Part shown: positions 1 through 8,676 of the stretch, piece after piece
Layout of the letters: each line of letters opens with the position of its first letter
Numbering within the stretch: position 1 is the stretch's first letter
Assembly: GCF_046546475.1 (NCBI RefSeq)
Contig: NZ_JBKGXS010000002.1
Location: 62,001-126,000 of the forward strand
Length of the DNA stretch: 64,000 nucleotides
Origin: Pseudonocardia phyllosphaerae
Lineage (GTDB): Bacteria > Actinomycetota > Actinomycetes > Mycobacteriales > Pseudonocardiaceae
Direction: 5' to 3'
The notes under the pieces: generated by a model
Database searches by the model: none
Told to the model about the DNA's origin: nothing
The model's input: only the letters and a program-made list of their open reading frames with translations
Position numbers and translations under genes: made by a program

Positions 1-120
1 GCGCCGGGTTCGTCGGTGCCGGGCTCGTCGGTGCCGGGTTCCGCTGTGCCGGGCTCGTCGGTGCCGGGCTCGTCGGTGCCGGGCTCGTCGGTGCCCGGGT
101 CCGCTGCGCCGGGCTCCTCC
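1..120 (+). repeat. Eight tandem 15-bp units encoding PGSS-type pentapeptides
   Basis: Eight consecutive 15-base units run from base 1 to 120. Four are identical (gtgccgggctcgtcg) and the others differ at one to a few positions. The array is in frame and may extend beyond the left edge, so its full copy number is unknown. Confidence 0.9.
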
Positions 121-879
121 GGGACGGATGGCTCCGTGCCCGGTGACGCCGTGCCGGGGGCGTCCGGGTCGGGTGGCTCGGTTCCGGGTGAGCCGGGGAC
201 GGGTTCCGGTGGGACGGACCCGTCCGGCGGTGACGCCGGCGCGCCCTTCGACGCCGCCACGGGCACCTACTCGCTGCCCTGCGGCCAGGTGACGCTGAAC
301 GGCGGCAGCGGCAGCGCGGGCGGCACGCCGGTCCAGCTGCTCGACCAGGCCTCCGGGACGCTCGGCGGCGCGCCGGTCACCGTCGTCCTGCTGCAGTGCG
401 GCGACGACGCCCCCACCGCCGCGGTGGTCGACGGGTCCGGGAGGACGATCGACACGCTCAGCCCGCAGACGCCGCCCGGCAGCACGAAGCCCGCCCGGTT
501 CGGCTCCGGGATGACGCTGTCCGGCTCGACGCTAACCACCCCGATGGAGGTCTTCGAGGCCGGCGACACCACGACGCCGACCGGGACGCAGACCTGGACC
601 TGGCGGTACTCCGGTGGCGGGTTCACCGTCGACGAGTCCTCGGTTCAGCCGGTCGCCGAGCCGTCGGAGACGACCGAGATGCCCGAGGCGCCCGGCGCGA
701 CCGAGCCGACCGAGTCGCCGGAGGCCCCGTCGTCCCAGCCGGCCGAGCCGGAGTCCGCGGTCCCGGCGGAGACCGGGACCGGGGCCGGGACATCGCCGCA
801 GGTGAGCGAGCCGACGACCACCACCACGGAGAGCGCCACACCGTCGTCGGAGAGCACGTCCGCGGGCTCGGGCGGCTGA
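1..879 (+). CDS. Repeat-rich probably extracytoplasmic protein, 5' end cut off by the window
   Basis: The frame is open from base 1, so the true start lies outside the window. The first 40 residues are pentapeptides of the form V/A-P-G-S-S/A. A Gly/Pro/Ser linker follows, then a compact region of roughly 130 residues with two Cys (LPCGQ and LLQCGDD) and an aromatic patch (QTWTWRYSGGG), and finally a Pro/Glu/Ser/Thr-rich tail. This composition is usual for exported wall-spanning proteins, but no signal peptide or anchor is visible. I recognise no family. It ends 52 bases before hrpB on the same strand. Confidence 0.7.
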   Translation, partial: APGSSVPGSSVPGSAVPGSSVPGSSVPGSSVPGSAAPGSSGTDGSVPGDAVPGASGSGGSVPGEPGTGSGGTDPSGGDAGAPFDAATGTYSLPCGQVTLNGGSGSAGGTPVQLLDQASGTLGGAPVTVVLLQCGDDAPTAAVVDGSGRTIDTLSPQTPPGSTKPARFGSGMTLSGSTLTTPMEVFEAGDTTTPTGTQTWTWRYSGGGFTVDESSVQPVAEPSETTEMPEAPGATEPTESPEAPSSQPAEPESAVPAETGTGAGTSPQVSEPTTTTTESATPSSESTSAGSGG

Positions 880-931
880 CACACCGGACACGGGGCGGCC
901 CGGCCGGCGGGCGGCGGAGATACTGGGGCGG

Positions 932-3424
932 ATGGCCGCTCCCCTCCCCGACCTGCCGGTCCGGGCCGTTCTCGACGATCTGCGCCGTGCCCTCGACGAC
1001 CGCGGCGCCGCCGTGCTCGTCGCCCCGCCCGGCACCGGCAAGACCACCCTGGTCCCGCTCGCGCTCGCCGAGCTGGGTGGCCTCGGCGATGGTGCCGCGG
1101 CGTCCCCGGCGGGGAAGGTGCTGGTCGCCGAGCCGCGGCGGGTCGCGGCGCGGGCGGCGGCGTCGCGGATGTCGTCGCTGCTCGGGACGCCGGTGGGCGG
1201 CCCGGTCGGCTACCGGGTGCGCGGCGAGGCGAAGACGGGGCCGGACACCCGCGTCGAGGTGGTCACGTCCGGGCTGCTGCTGCGCAGGCTGTCCTCCGAC
1301 CCGGAGCTGGCCGGGGTGTCGACGGTCGTCCTCGACGAGGTGCACGAACGTCACCTCGACGCCGACCTGCTGCTCACCCTCCTGCTCGACGCCCGCGACG
1401 GCCTGCGCCCGGACCTGCGGCTGCTCGCCACCTCCGCGACCCTCGACGCCGCCCGCCCGGCCGCACTGCTCGGCGACGACGCCGGCCCCGCGCCGGTCCT
1501 GGAGGTGGCGGCCCGCACCTACGACGTCGCCGTCGACCACGTGGCGCCGGCCCGCGGCGAGCGCGTCGAGGCGACCGTGGCCCGCGCCGTGCGCCGCGGG
1601 CTGGAGCACGGCTCGGTGCTCGCGTTCCTGCCCGGCGTCGCCGAGATCAACCGGGCCGCGGCCGCGCTCGGCGGGATCGACGCCGACGTCCTGCCCCTGC
1701 ACGGCAGGCTCTCCGCCGCCGAGCAGGACGCGGCGCTGCGCGACACCGGACGGCCCCGCGTCGTGCTGGCCACCGCCGTCGCCGAGTCGAGCCTGACCGT
1801 GCCCGGGGTGCGCGCGGTCGTCGACTCCGGGCTGGTGCGGGTGCCGCACACCGACCACCGGCGCGGCCTGTCCGGGCTGGTCACCCGCCGGGTGTCCCGG
1901 GCGACGGCCACCCAGCGCGCCGGCCGCGCGGGCCGTGAGGCACCGGGGTCCGCCTACCGCTGCTGGCCCGAGGGCGAGGGCCTCGCCGACGCGCCGGATC
2001 CGGAGATCCGCACCGCCGACCTCACCGGGCTCGCCCTCGACCTGGCCGTCTGGGGCACCCCGGACGGGGCCGGTCTGCGCTGGTGGGACACCCCGCCGCC
2101 GGGTCCGCTGGCCGCAGGCCGCGACGTGCTCCGCGCCCTCGGTGCGCTCGACTCCGGCGGTGCGGTCACCGACCGGGGCCGACGCATCTCCGCGCTCGGC
2201 CTGCATCCGCGGCTGGCCCGCGCACTGCTCGACGGCGTCGCCGCCGGGGTCGACCCGGCCGAGGCCGCCGGGATCGTCGCGGTGCTCGACGACGACACCC
2301 TCGCCGGCTCCGGCACCGATCTCGCCGCCGCCCTGTCCCGGCTGCGCGACGGGTCCGCCCCCGGGGCGCGGCGCTGGCGCGGGGAACGCGACCGGCTGGC
2401 GCGCCGGCTGCGGGGTACCGGCTCGTCGCGGCGCGGTGGCCCCACCGGCGCCGACGCCGTCGCGCTGGTCACCGGGCTCGCCCACCCCGAACGCCTCGCG
2501 CGGCGCCGGGACTCCGCGTCCGGGGTGTACCTGCTGGCGGGCGGCACCGGGGTCGAGGTGCCGCCCGGCCCGCTGCGCGACGCCGAGTGGCTGGCCGTCG
2601 CCGTCGCCGACCGGCGTCCCGGCGAGGTGCACGGCCGGGTGCGCCTCGGCGTGGCCACCGACCTGGCGACGGCGGAGACCGCGGCCGCGGCTCTGCTCAC
2701 CACCGGTTCCGAGGTCGTCTGGGACGGCGGCGACGTCCGCGCCCGCACCGTGCGGCGGCTCGGCGCGATCGTGCTGTCCGAGCGTCCGGACCGGAACCCC
2801 GATCCGGCCGCGGTGCGCGACGCGCTGCTGACCGGGCTGCGCACCGAGGGCACCGCGGTACTGCGCTGGTCGGCGTCCGCCCGGTCGCTGCGCGAGCGCC
2901 TCGGGTTCCTGCACCGGGTGCTCGGCGACCCGTGGCCGGACGTGTCCGAGGCGGCGCTGCTCGCCGGCGCCGGTGACGACGCCGGCTGGCTCGCCGTGCC
3001 ACTGGCTACCGCCCGCACCCGCGCCGACCTGGCGCGGATCGACGCAGGTCAGGCGCTGCGCGCGCTGCTCGGGCACCTCGCCGGCCGGGTCGACGAGCTC
3101 GCCCCGGAACGGCTGACGGTGCCGTCCGGGTCACGGATCGCGCTCGACTACTCCGGGGACGCGCCCGCGCTGCCGGTGAAGGTGCAGGAGGTGTTCGGCT
3201 GGACGGGCTCACCGGCCGTCGCCGGCGGGCGGGTACCGGTGGTGCTGCAGCTGCTCTCCCCCGCCGGGCGCCCGGCCGCGGTCACCGCGGACCTCACCTC
3301 GTTCTGGGCGAACGCGTACCCGCAGGTCCGCGCGGAGCTGCGCGGCCGCTACCCCAAGCACGCCTGGCCGGAGGACCCGCTGACCGCGACGCCGGGGCGC
3401 GGCACCGGCCGCCGCCGCAGCTGA
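932..3424 (+). CDS. hrpB: ATP-dependent RNA helicase HrpB (DEAH family)
   Basis: 830 residues, close to the usual HrpB length. Motif I is PPGTGKTT near residue 33, motif II is DEVH near 134 (LDEVHERH), motif III SAT near 167, and motif VI QRAGRAGR near 327, followed by the helicase-associated and HrpB C-terminal regions ending in a Lys/Arg-rich tail. Family knowledge: HrpB proteins are DExH helicases of largely undefined cellular role. The ATG at 932 is used because it places the helicase N-terminus correctly. The stop codon lies inside a tandem duplication, and a strong hairpin follows. Confidence 0.93.
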   Translation: MAAPLPDLPVRAVLDDLRRALDDRGAAVLVAPPGTGKTTLVPLALAELGGLGDGAAASPAGKVLVAEPRRVAARAAASRMSSLLGTPVGGPVGYRVRGEAKTGPDTRVEVVTSGLLLRRLSSDPELAGVSTVVLDEVHERHLDADLLLTLLLDARDGLRPDLRLLATSATLDAARPAALLGDDAGPAPVLEVAARTYDVAVDHVAPARGERVEATVARAVRRGLEHGSVLAFLPGVAEINRAAAALGGIDADVLPLHGRLSAAEQDAALRDTGRPRVVLATAVAESSLTVPGVRAVVDSGLVRVPHTDHRRGLSGLVTRRVSRATATQRAGRAGREAPGSAYRCWPEGEGLADAPDPEIRTADLTGLALDLAVWGTPDGAGLRWWDTPPPGPLAAGRDVLRALGALDSGGAVTDRGRRISALGLHPRLARALLDGVAAGVDPAEAAGIVAVLDDDTLAGSGTDLAAALSRLRDGSAPGARRWRGERDRLARRLRGTGSSRRGGPTGADAVALVTGLAHPERLARRRDSASGVYLLAGGTGVEVPPGPLRDAEWLAVAVADRRPGEVHGRVRLGVATDLATAETAAAALLTTGSEVVWDGGDVRARTVRRLGAIVLSERPDRNPDPAAVRDALLTGLRTEGTAVLRWSASARSLRERLGFLHRVLGDPWPDVSEAALLAGAGDDAGWLAVPLATARTRADLARIDAGQALRALLGHLAGRVDELAPERLTVPSGSRIALDYSGDAPALPVKVQEVFGWTGSPAVAGGRVPVVLQLLSPAGRPAAVTADLTSFWANAYPQVRAELRGRYPKHAWPEDPLTATPGRGTGRRRS

Positions 3425-3464
3425 GTTGTCCGGAGCTGAGTTGTCCGGAGCCGGGCAGTCCGGA
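3420..3464. repeat. Three 15-bp tandem units spanning the hrpB stop codon
   Basis: Two identical units (gctgagttgtccgga, 3420-3434 and 3435-3449) are followed by a third matching at 11 of 15 positions. The hrpB TGA at 3422-3424 is in the first unit and is duplicated in the second. One of several stop-codon duplications in this window. Confidence 0.85.
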
Positions 3465-3483
3465 ACCGGCCCGCCGCAGCCGG

Positions 3484-3513
3484 GGCGTCGCCACCAGACC
3501 GCGTGGCGACGCC
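3484..3513. terminator. Bidirectional hairpin between hrpB and the sortase gene
   Basis: Perfect 11-bp inverted repeat (ggcgtcgccac at 3484-3494, gtggcgacgcc at 3503-3513) with an 8-base loop, lying between two convergent genes. It has no U-tract, which is common in high-GC Actinomycetota. Confidence 0.75.
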
Positions 3514-3525
3514 TCACTCGGCACG

Positions 3526-4251
3526 TCATGCGACGAGGTCCGCGAACACCACCACGTTGTCGACGTAGCTGTCCGCCGCCCGGTCGAACGCGCCACCGCA
3601 GGTGATCAGCCGCAGGCCCGCGTGGTCGAGGTCGCCGTAGACCTCTGCGGTCGGGAACGCGTCCTTCGGGTACTGCCCGACCCGCCGCACCGCGAACGTG
3701 ACGGTGCTGCCGTCGGCGCGGTCGACGCGGATCCGGTCGCCGGGCGCCATCGTGCGCAGGTCGGCGAACGCTCCGGCACGGCCCTTCCAGTCGACGTGCG
3801 CGGCGAGGACCGCCGGTCCCCGTTCACCCGGGGTCGGGGCACCGGCGTACCAGCCGACGGTGCCTGCGTCCGCGGGGACCTGAAGTGACCCGTCGCCGAG
3901 CAGGCCGAGCGGCGCCGGTGCGGTGTCCAGGCCGAGCCGGGCGACGCGGACCCGGACCGGCTCCGAGCGGGCGCGCACCAGCGGACCCGCAGGGAGCAAC
4001 CCCGGCTCGGGGGACGGCGCACCGGTGAACGCGGCGACGGCCGGGGCCGCCGGCTCGGTACGACGGGGTTCCGGTGCCCCGGCCGGTGCTGTGGCCAGCA
4101 CCGATCCGGCCAGGACGACCCCGAGCGGCAGCACCCAGCGCAGCCGCCTGCGCCCGCGGTCCCGGCGGAGTTCCTGCCGGGGCACCGGCTCCGGAGCCCC
4201 GTCGCGGCCCACGGGGCGCGACCGGCGCTCCCCGGGGGTCGCGACGGGCAC
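3526..4251 (-). CDS. Class F-like sortase
   Basis: Membrane-anchored transpeptidase that would join a cleaved secreted protein to the cell wall. 241 residues: an Arg-rich cytoplasmic start, one membrane segment at about 38-56, a Pro-rich linker, then the sortase domain from about 95. The catalytic His is H152 (AAHVDW) and Cys is C218 (LITCGG). R224 (FDR) is the nearest candidate for the catalytic Arg. The ending DNVVVFA resembles class F enzymes of Actinomycetota. It starts with GTG 4 bases after the excalibur gene stops, so the two are probably co-transcribed and that protein is the first candidate substrate. Confidence 0.85.
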   Translation of the reverse strand: MPVATPGERRSRPVGRDGAPEPVPRQELRRDRGRRRLRWVLPLGVVLAGSVLATAPAGAPEPRRTEPAAPAVAAFTGAPSPEPGLLPAGPLVRARSEPVRVRVARLGLDTAPAPLGLLGDGSLQVPADAGTVGWYAGAPTPGERGPAVLAAHVDWKGRAGAFADLRTMAPGDRIRVDRADGSTVTFAVRRVGQYPKDAFPTAEVYGDLDHAGLRLITCGGAFDRAADSYVDNVVVFADLVA

Positions 4252-4255
4252 GCGC

Positions 4256-4681
4256 TCAGCCCCGCCGGCTCACGATGCGGCGGGTGGCCACCGAGGCGAC
4301 CCCGCCGGCGGCGATCGCACCGAGCGCGATCGGCCACATGTCGGCCGGGCCGCCACCGGCCTCGACTCCGCCCGTCGGCGTCGCGCCGACCTGGGCGCGG
4401 GAGGTGGTCCCCTCGGAAGGCGCACCCGGCTCCGCGGTCGGCTCGGACGTCGGCTCGGACGTCGTCGCGCTACCGGTGGAGCCGTACTCGGTGTTCTCGC
4501 AGGCGATGCCGTCGTCGTCGGCGTCGAGACGCTCGGGGTCGCCGGGCCGCAGGGCCGCCTGGGCCTCGGCCTGGCTGGAGAAGTCGCGACAGTCCCGGTC
4601 GGCGGCATGGGCCACCCCGGTCAGCGGGACGACGGCGACGGCCGCGAGCAGGGCGGCGGCCGGAAGGGTGCGCAAACGCAT
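4256..4681 (-). CDS. Secreted excalibur calcium-binding domain protein with C-terminal membrane anchor
   Basis: The ATG at 4681 is preferred over an upstream in-frame codon because it gives a clean signal peptide (MRLRTLPAAALLAAVAVVP, then cleavage near AHAA) and has AGAGGA about 7 bases upstream. The mature N-terminus is an excalibur domain with its two Cys and Asp-rich loop (DCRDF, RLDADDDGIACE). A Ser/Thr/Glu linker leads to PTGGVEAGGG, a hydrophobic helix (WPIALGAIAAGGVASVA) and a basic tail RRIVSRRG. This layout resembles a sortase substrate, but there is no LPXTG. The sortase gene follows directly. Confidence 0.85.
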   Translation of the reverse strand: MRLRTLPAAALLAAVAVVPLTGVAHAADRDCRDFSSQAEAQAALRPGDPERLDADDDGIACENTEYGSTGSATTSEPTSEPTAEPGAPSEGTTSRAQVGATPTGGVEAGGGPADMWPIALGAIAAGGVASVATRRIVSRRG

Positions 4682-4823
4682 CGAAGATCCTCTCGGGGGA
4701 AGGACGCAGGGTGGGGAGTCCCTACGCACCCCATAGCGATCCGGACATGAGCCGCGTTACACCCGATCGTGGACGAATCCGAACGTCCTTGCCGCACACC
4801 GTCGTCCGAGTGAGGCTGAGCGG

Positions 4824-5819
4824 GTGAGCACCCGACCGGTCGCGCCGCCCGACCTCCCCACCGCCGACGACGTCCGGGCGGCCGCGGAGATCCTGCGCGG
4901 CACCGCGCACCGCACCCCCGTCCTGACCTCCCGGCTCACCGACGCCGAGCTGGGCGCGTCCGTGCTGGTGAAGGCGGAGAACCTGCAGCGAACCGGGAGC
5001 TTCAAGTTCCGCGGCGCGTTCCACACGCTGTCCCGGCTCGATCCGGCGCAGCAGCGGGCCGGGGTGGTGGCGTTCTCCTCCGGCAACCACGCGCAGGCCG
5101 TCGCACTGGCCGCGCAGCTGCTCGACGTGCCGGCCACGATCGTCATGCCGACCGACGCGCCCGCGTCGAAGCTGGCCGCGACCCGCGGCTACGGCGCCGA
5201 GGTGGTGCCCTACGACCGGTTCACCGAGGACCGGGCCGCGATCGCCGCCGACCTGGCCGGACGACGCGGGCTGACCCTCGTCCCGCCCTACGATCATCCG
5301 CACGTCATCGCCGGGCAGGGCACCGCGGTGCTGGAGCTGCTGGAGGATCACGGTCCGCTCGACGCGCTGTTCGTCTGCCTCGGCGGGGGCGGGCTGCTGT
5401 CCGGGTCGCTGCTCGCGGTGCAGGCGCTCTCGCCGGGCACCGCGGTGTACGGCGTCGAGCCAGAGGCCGGTGACGACGGGCGGCAGTCGCTGCGTGCGGG
5501 GCGGATCGTCACGATCGACCAGCCCGTGACGATCGCCGACGGCGCCGCCACCCGCTTCCTCGGCGACCGCACGTTCCCGATCATCGCCGAGCACGTCGCC
5601 GACGTCGTGACCGTGCCGGACACGGCGCTGGTCGAGGCGATGGCGCTGTTCGCATCCCGCTACAAGGTGCTCGTGGAGCCGACCGGGGCGCTGGCATTCG
5701 CCGGGATGCGCGCCGCGGTCGCGGCGGACCCGGGGCGGTTCGCCGGGGCCCGGATCGGGGTCACGATCTCCGGCGGGAACGTCGACCTGGACCGGTTCGC
5801 GGCGCTGGTCGGCGCCTAG
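4824..5819 (+). CDS. PLP-dependent threonine/serine dehydratase
   Basis: Fold-type II PLP enzyme expected to deaminate threonine or serine to a 2-oxo acid. In 331 residues it shows the Schiff-base lysine K61 in SFKFRGA, the substrate loop SSGNHAQ, and a phosphate-binding glycine loop GGGGLLSGS near residue 192. It lacks the C-terminal ACT regulatory domain of biosynthetic IlvA, so it fits the short catabolic or serine/threonine ammonia-lyase type. GTG start at 4824. Divergent from the excalibur-sortase pair and followed by a strong shared terminator. Confidence 0.88.
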   Translation: MSTRPVAPPDLPTADDVRAAAEILRGTAHRTPVLTSRLTDAELGASVLVKAENLQRTGSFKFRGAFHTLSRLDPAQQRAGVVAFSSGNHAQAVALAAQLLDVPATIVMPTDAPASKLAATRGYGAEVVPYDRFTEDRAAIAADLAGRRGLTLVPPYDHPHVIAGQGTAVLELLEDHGPLDALFVCLGGGGLLSGSLLAVQALSPGTAVYGVEPEAGDDGRQSLRAGRIVTIDQPVTIADGAATRFLGDRTFPIIAEHVADVVTVPDTALVEAMALFASRYKVLVEPTGALAFAGMRAAVAADPGRFAGARIGVTISGGNVDLDRFAALVGA

Positions 5820-5825
5820 CAACGA

Positions 5826-5869
5826 CACGGAAGCGGTGCCGGACACTCTCGTCCGGCGCCGCTTCCGTG
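5826..5869. terminator. Strong bidirectional terminator hairpin
   Basis: A 19-bp stem (5826-5844 with 5851-5869), perfect apart from one G-U pair, with a 6-base loop. It sits 6 bases after the dehydratase stop and 15 bases after the end of the convergent MFS gene, so it can serve both. Confidence 0.88.
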
Positions 5870-5884
5870 CAGGTCGGGAACCGC

Positions 5885-7198
5885 TCAGCGGCGGTCGTGC
5901 TCCAGCGCGTCCTCGGCGAGGATGGCCTCACCGGGGCTGCCGGGGACCTCGCGGACGGCGGCCTCGGCGTCGGTGCGCTCGTGCGACGGGCCGGGCTGTG
6001 CGGCCTCGGCGTCGGCGTCCTCCAGGTTGCGGTGGATCGTCGAGAGCAGCAGCGCGGCGGCGACGACGACCACGGCGGCGATCACGAACGGCACCGAGGC
6101 GCCCAGCGCACCGGCCATCAGGCCGGCGGCGAACGGGGCGAGCCCACCGCCGATGAAGCGCACGAAGCCGTAGGTGGCCGACGCGGTCGGGCGCGGCACC
6201 GGCGAGATCGACATGACCGCCGTCGTCACCAGGGTGTTGTTCAGGCCGACGACGATCCCGGAGAGGATCACGGCGACGATCACCACGGCGGGGGTGGTGT
6301 CCCAGATGCCGATCGCGGCGAGCAGGACGGCCATCGCGAGCAGCGCGCCGTAGAGGGTGCGGGCGGTGCCGAAGCGTTCCTTGAGCCAGGGGGCGCCGAA
6401 CACGGCGAAGATCGCGACGAGCACGCCCCAGCCGAAGAACACCCCGCCGAGCGCGATCGGGTTCAGGTCCCCCATCAGGAACGGCGCGTAGCCGAGCATG
6501 GTGAAGAAGCCCCAGTTGTAGAGCAGGCCGACGCCGCCGGTGGTGGCCAGGGCGCGGTGCTTCAGCGCGGTGATCGGCTCGGAGATGCGGGCCTTCTCCG
6601 CCGGGACGGGGGTCTTCTCCAGCAGCACCAGCGTCGCGACCAGCGCGATCAGCATCAGCACCGAGACACCGAAGAACGGGCCGCGCCAGGAGACGCTGCC
6701 GAGCAGGCCGCCGACCAGCGGGCCGGTCGCGATGCCCAGGCCGAGTGCGGTCTCGTAGAGCACGATCGCGCCCGCGAAGCCGCCGGTGGAGGAGCCGACG
6801 ATCACCGCGAGGGAGGTGGCGATGAACAGGGCGTTGCCCAGGCCCCAGCCGGCGCGGAACCAGACGATCCCCCAGATGCCCGACGACGCCCCGGCCAGCG
6901 CGGCGAAGACCACGATCAGGGTGAGCCCGGCGAGCAGGGTGCGCTTGGCGCCGATCCGGCTCGACACCCAGCCGGTGACCAGCATCGCGATCGCGGTGAC
7001 CACCAGGTAGCTGGTGAACAGCAGCTCGACCTCGGCGTGCGTGGCGCCGAGCTGGCCGGACAGCGACGGCAGGATCGGGTCGACCAGCCCGATGCCCATG
7101 AACGAGATCACGCAGGCAAACGCGACCGCCCAGACCGCCTTCGGCTGGCGGAACGGACTCGGTGCGTGCGCGTGTGCGGCACCGGCGGAACCGGACAT
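5885..7198 (-). CDS. Major facilitator superfamily exporter
   Basis: 437 residues with about 12 hydrophobic segments and a charged C-terminal tail of some 45 residues. The N-terminal half carries DPILPSLSGQLGA and the loop 2-3 signature SSRIGAKRTLLAG, as in the DHA1 drug:H+ antiporter group. The C-terminal half has GVVFGWG-like GGVFFGWGVLV and a conserved GLNNTLVTT. The start MSGSAG at 7198 leaves a 264-base upstream region with operator-like repeats. Substrate cannot be told from sequence; an exporter of drugs or metabolites is the usual role. Confidence 0.88.
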   Translation of the reverse strand: MSGSAGAAHAHAPSPFRQPKAVWAVAFACVISFMGIGLVDPILPSLSGQLGATHAEVELLFTSYLVVTAIAMLVTGWVSSRIGAKRTLLAGLTLIVVFAALAGASSGIWGIVWFRAGWGLGNALFIATSLAVIVGSSTGGFAGAIVLYETALGLGIATGPLVGGLLGSVSWRGPFFGVSVLMLIALVATLVLLEKTPVPAEKARISEPITALKHRALATTGGVGLLYNWGFFTMLGYAPFLMGDLNPIALGGVFFGWGVLVAIFAVFGAPWLKERFGTARTLYGALLAMAVLLAAIGIWDTTPAVVIVAVILSGIVVGLNNTLVTTAVMSISPVPRPTASATYGFVRFIGGGLAPFAAGLMAGALGASVPFVIAAVVVVAAALLLSTIHRNLEDADAEAAQPGPSHERTDAEAAVREVPGSPGEAILAEDALEHDRR

Positions 7199-7283
7199 GA
7201 CGACTACCTCACTTGCTTCGGCGGGAACGAACCCCGCCGGGACGACGGATATTTCGGGCAGGTGCAGCCATTTCACCACGCAA

Positions 7284-7351
7284 GCAATGTCATGAGCAAT
7301 GCGAACGACCGTGATGGAGCCCATGTCACACAGGGGCATGTCACACAGGGG
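7284..7351. promoter_or_regulatory. Candidate operators upstream of the MFS exporter gene
   Basis: Two repeat systems lie in the 264-base gap between the MFS start and the next gene: gcaatg repeated on both sides of the palindrome tcatga (7284-7301), and a perfect 15-bp tandem repeat, catgtcacacagggg, at 7322-7336 and 7337-7351. Such paired sites are typical of regulator binding. No regulator gene is adjacent, so the binding protein is unknown. Confidence 0.45.
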
Positions 7352-7462
7352 ACGCCACCCCGGAGCGCCACCCCGAGACCACATGCATCGAACGCCCGTT
7401 CTACGATCACGCTGGAGGGCCGCCGATTCCGGCGTGACGACGACGAGCGATTGAGGGAGCAC

Positions 7463-7990
7463 GTGGACGACGACCGGACCGCCACCCCCACCGGTTCCGA
7501 GACGGCCGAGGCGAGCACCGCGCCGACGGACGCCCCCGCGGCCGCACCGGAGCCCTCCCCCGCGGCCCAGCCCTCCCCCGCGGCCCAGCCCTCCCCTGCG
7601 GCACAGCCCTCCCAGGTGACCGAGCACTCCCAGGTGACCGAGCCGCCCGCCGGGACCGAGGCCGAGCCGCCGAAGCGCAAGCGCGGCCGGCCGAAGGGCT
7701 CCACGTCGTCGGCGAAGACCACGCGCGTGGTGACGATGACGCTGACCGTCAGCGGGTCCGCCGAGGGTGAGTGGCAGGCCGAGCTGAAGGAGGGCACCAC
7801 CTGGGTCGCCCGCGGGCTGCCGGTGTCCGCGTCCGCGGTGGCAGCCGCGGCCGCCGCCCTGCACCCCGACCTCGCCGGCCCGGTCGACCAGGCCATCGAG
7901 ACCGCCCGGTCGGCGAAGGCGGCCCGTGTCGCCGAGCTCGAGGCCGAGCTGGAGCAGGCCCGCAAGGCGCTCGCCGACCTGGAGCAGTGA
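7463..7990 (+). CDS. Small basic protein with AT-hook-like motif and C-terminal coiled coil
   Basis: 175 residues from the GTG at 7463, chosen for the purine-rich gagggag just upstream. Residues 1-70 are Pro/Ala/Thr-rich with three PSPAAQ repeats and two QVTE repeats. Next comes a basic AT-hook-like motif (KRKRGRPKGS), then a compact segment (VVTMTLTVSGSAEGEWQAEL) and a heptad-like C-terminus rich in Ala, Glu and Leu. It resembles the DUF6319 proteins of Pseudonocardiaceae, though I am not certain. A role in binding DNA is possible from the basic motif but unproven. Confidence 0.7.
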   Translation: MDDDRTATPTGSETAEASTAPTDAPAAAPEPSPAAQPSPAAQPSPAAQPSQVTEHSQVTEPPAGTEAEPPKRKRGRPKGSTSSAKTTRVVTMTLTVSGSAEGEWQAELKEGTTWVARGLPVSASAVAAAAAALHPDLAGPVDQAIETARSAKAARVAELEAELEQARKALADLEQ

Positions 7991-8120
7991 CCGGGACGAG
8001 TAACCCCGCGCAGTGACGATCAGCGCCCCGGCGCCGTGACCTTGCGCATTCGCCGGCACACGCTGCGGTGCCTGCGCCGCTAGGGTCACCCGCGACCGAA
8101 ACGCTCCCTCTGGAGGACCT

Positions 8121-8606
8121 GTGGCTCTCAGCTCCGGTGACACCGTCCCCGACGTCACCCTCACCACCTTGACCGCCGACGGCCCGACGCCCGTGCAGAG
8201 CTCGAGCGTGCTGGGCAGCGGCACCGTCGTGCTGTTCGGCGTGCCGGGCGCGTTCACCCCGGCCTGCTCGGACACCCACCTGCCCGGCTTCGTCCTGCGA
8301 CAGGACGAGCTCAAGGCCAAGGGCGTGGACACCGTGGCCTGCACCGCGGTCAACGACGCGTTCGTGCTCGGCGCCTGGGCGGACTCCCGCGAGGTCGGCG
8401 ACGCCGTCCTCATGCTCGCCGACGGCAACGCCGACTTCGCCAAGGCCGCCGGCCTGGACATGGACGGCTCGAAGTTCGGCCTGGGCACCCGCTCGAAGCG
8501 CTACGCCGCGGTCATCAAGGACGGCGTCGTGCAGTGGATCGGCGTCGAGGACGTCCCCTCCACCGTCGACGCGTCGAGCGTGGAGTCGGTGCTCGACCAC
8601 CTCTGA
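8121..8606 (+). CDS. Peroxiredoxin, Prx5-like
   Basis: 161-residue cytosolic thiol peroxidase reducing hydrogen peroxide and organic hydroperoxides. The peroxidatic Cys is C49 within PGAFTPACSDTHLPGF, the signature of the Prx5 subgroup, and a further Cys at 74 (VACTAVND) may or may not act in resolution. GTG start with tggagga upstream. A hairpin follows the stop, so it is probably monocistronic. Proximity to heme oxygenase is compatible with a shared oxidative or iron stress context, which is only inference. Confidence 0.92.
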   Translation: MALSSGDTVPDVTLTTLTADGPTPVQSSSVLGSGTVVLFGVPGAFTPACSDTHLPGFVLRQDELKAKGVDTVACTAVNDAFVLGAWADSREVGDAVLMLADGNADFAKAAGLDMDGSKFGLGTRSKRYAAVIKDGVVQWIGVEDVPSTVDASSVESVLDHL

Positions 8607-8616
8607 CCCCGACGAT

Positions 8617-8644
8617 CCCGGGTCCGGCCCCGATCGGAACCGGG
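8617..8644. terminator. Hairpin terminator after the peroxiredoxin gene
   Basis: Arms cccgggtccg (8617-8626) and cggaaccggg (8635-8644) pair at 9 of 10 positions with an 8-base loop, starting 10 bases after the stop. No U-tract. Confidence 0.55.
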
Positions 8645-8676
8645 CGTGACCGGCACGCGGGCCTACACTGGCCCGC

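Noticed and set aside
623..3076. Very long open frame antisense to hrpB, and similar frames opposite recBCD and uvrA-like genes
   Set aside because: High-GC codon bias keeps opposite frames open. The translations are Arg/Gly/Pro-rich with no recognisable motif.
4682..4823. c-di-AMP riboswitch ahead of the excalibur gene
   Set aside because: Such elements often precede wall-related genes, but the 142-base region lacks the conserved ydaO core and is short for one.
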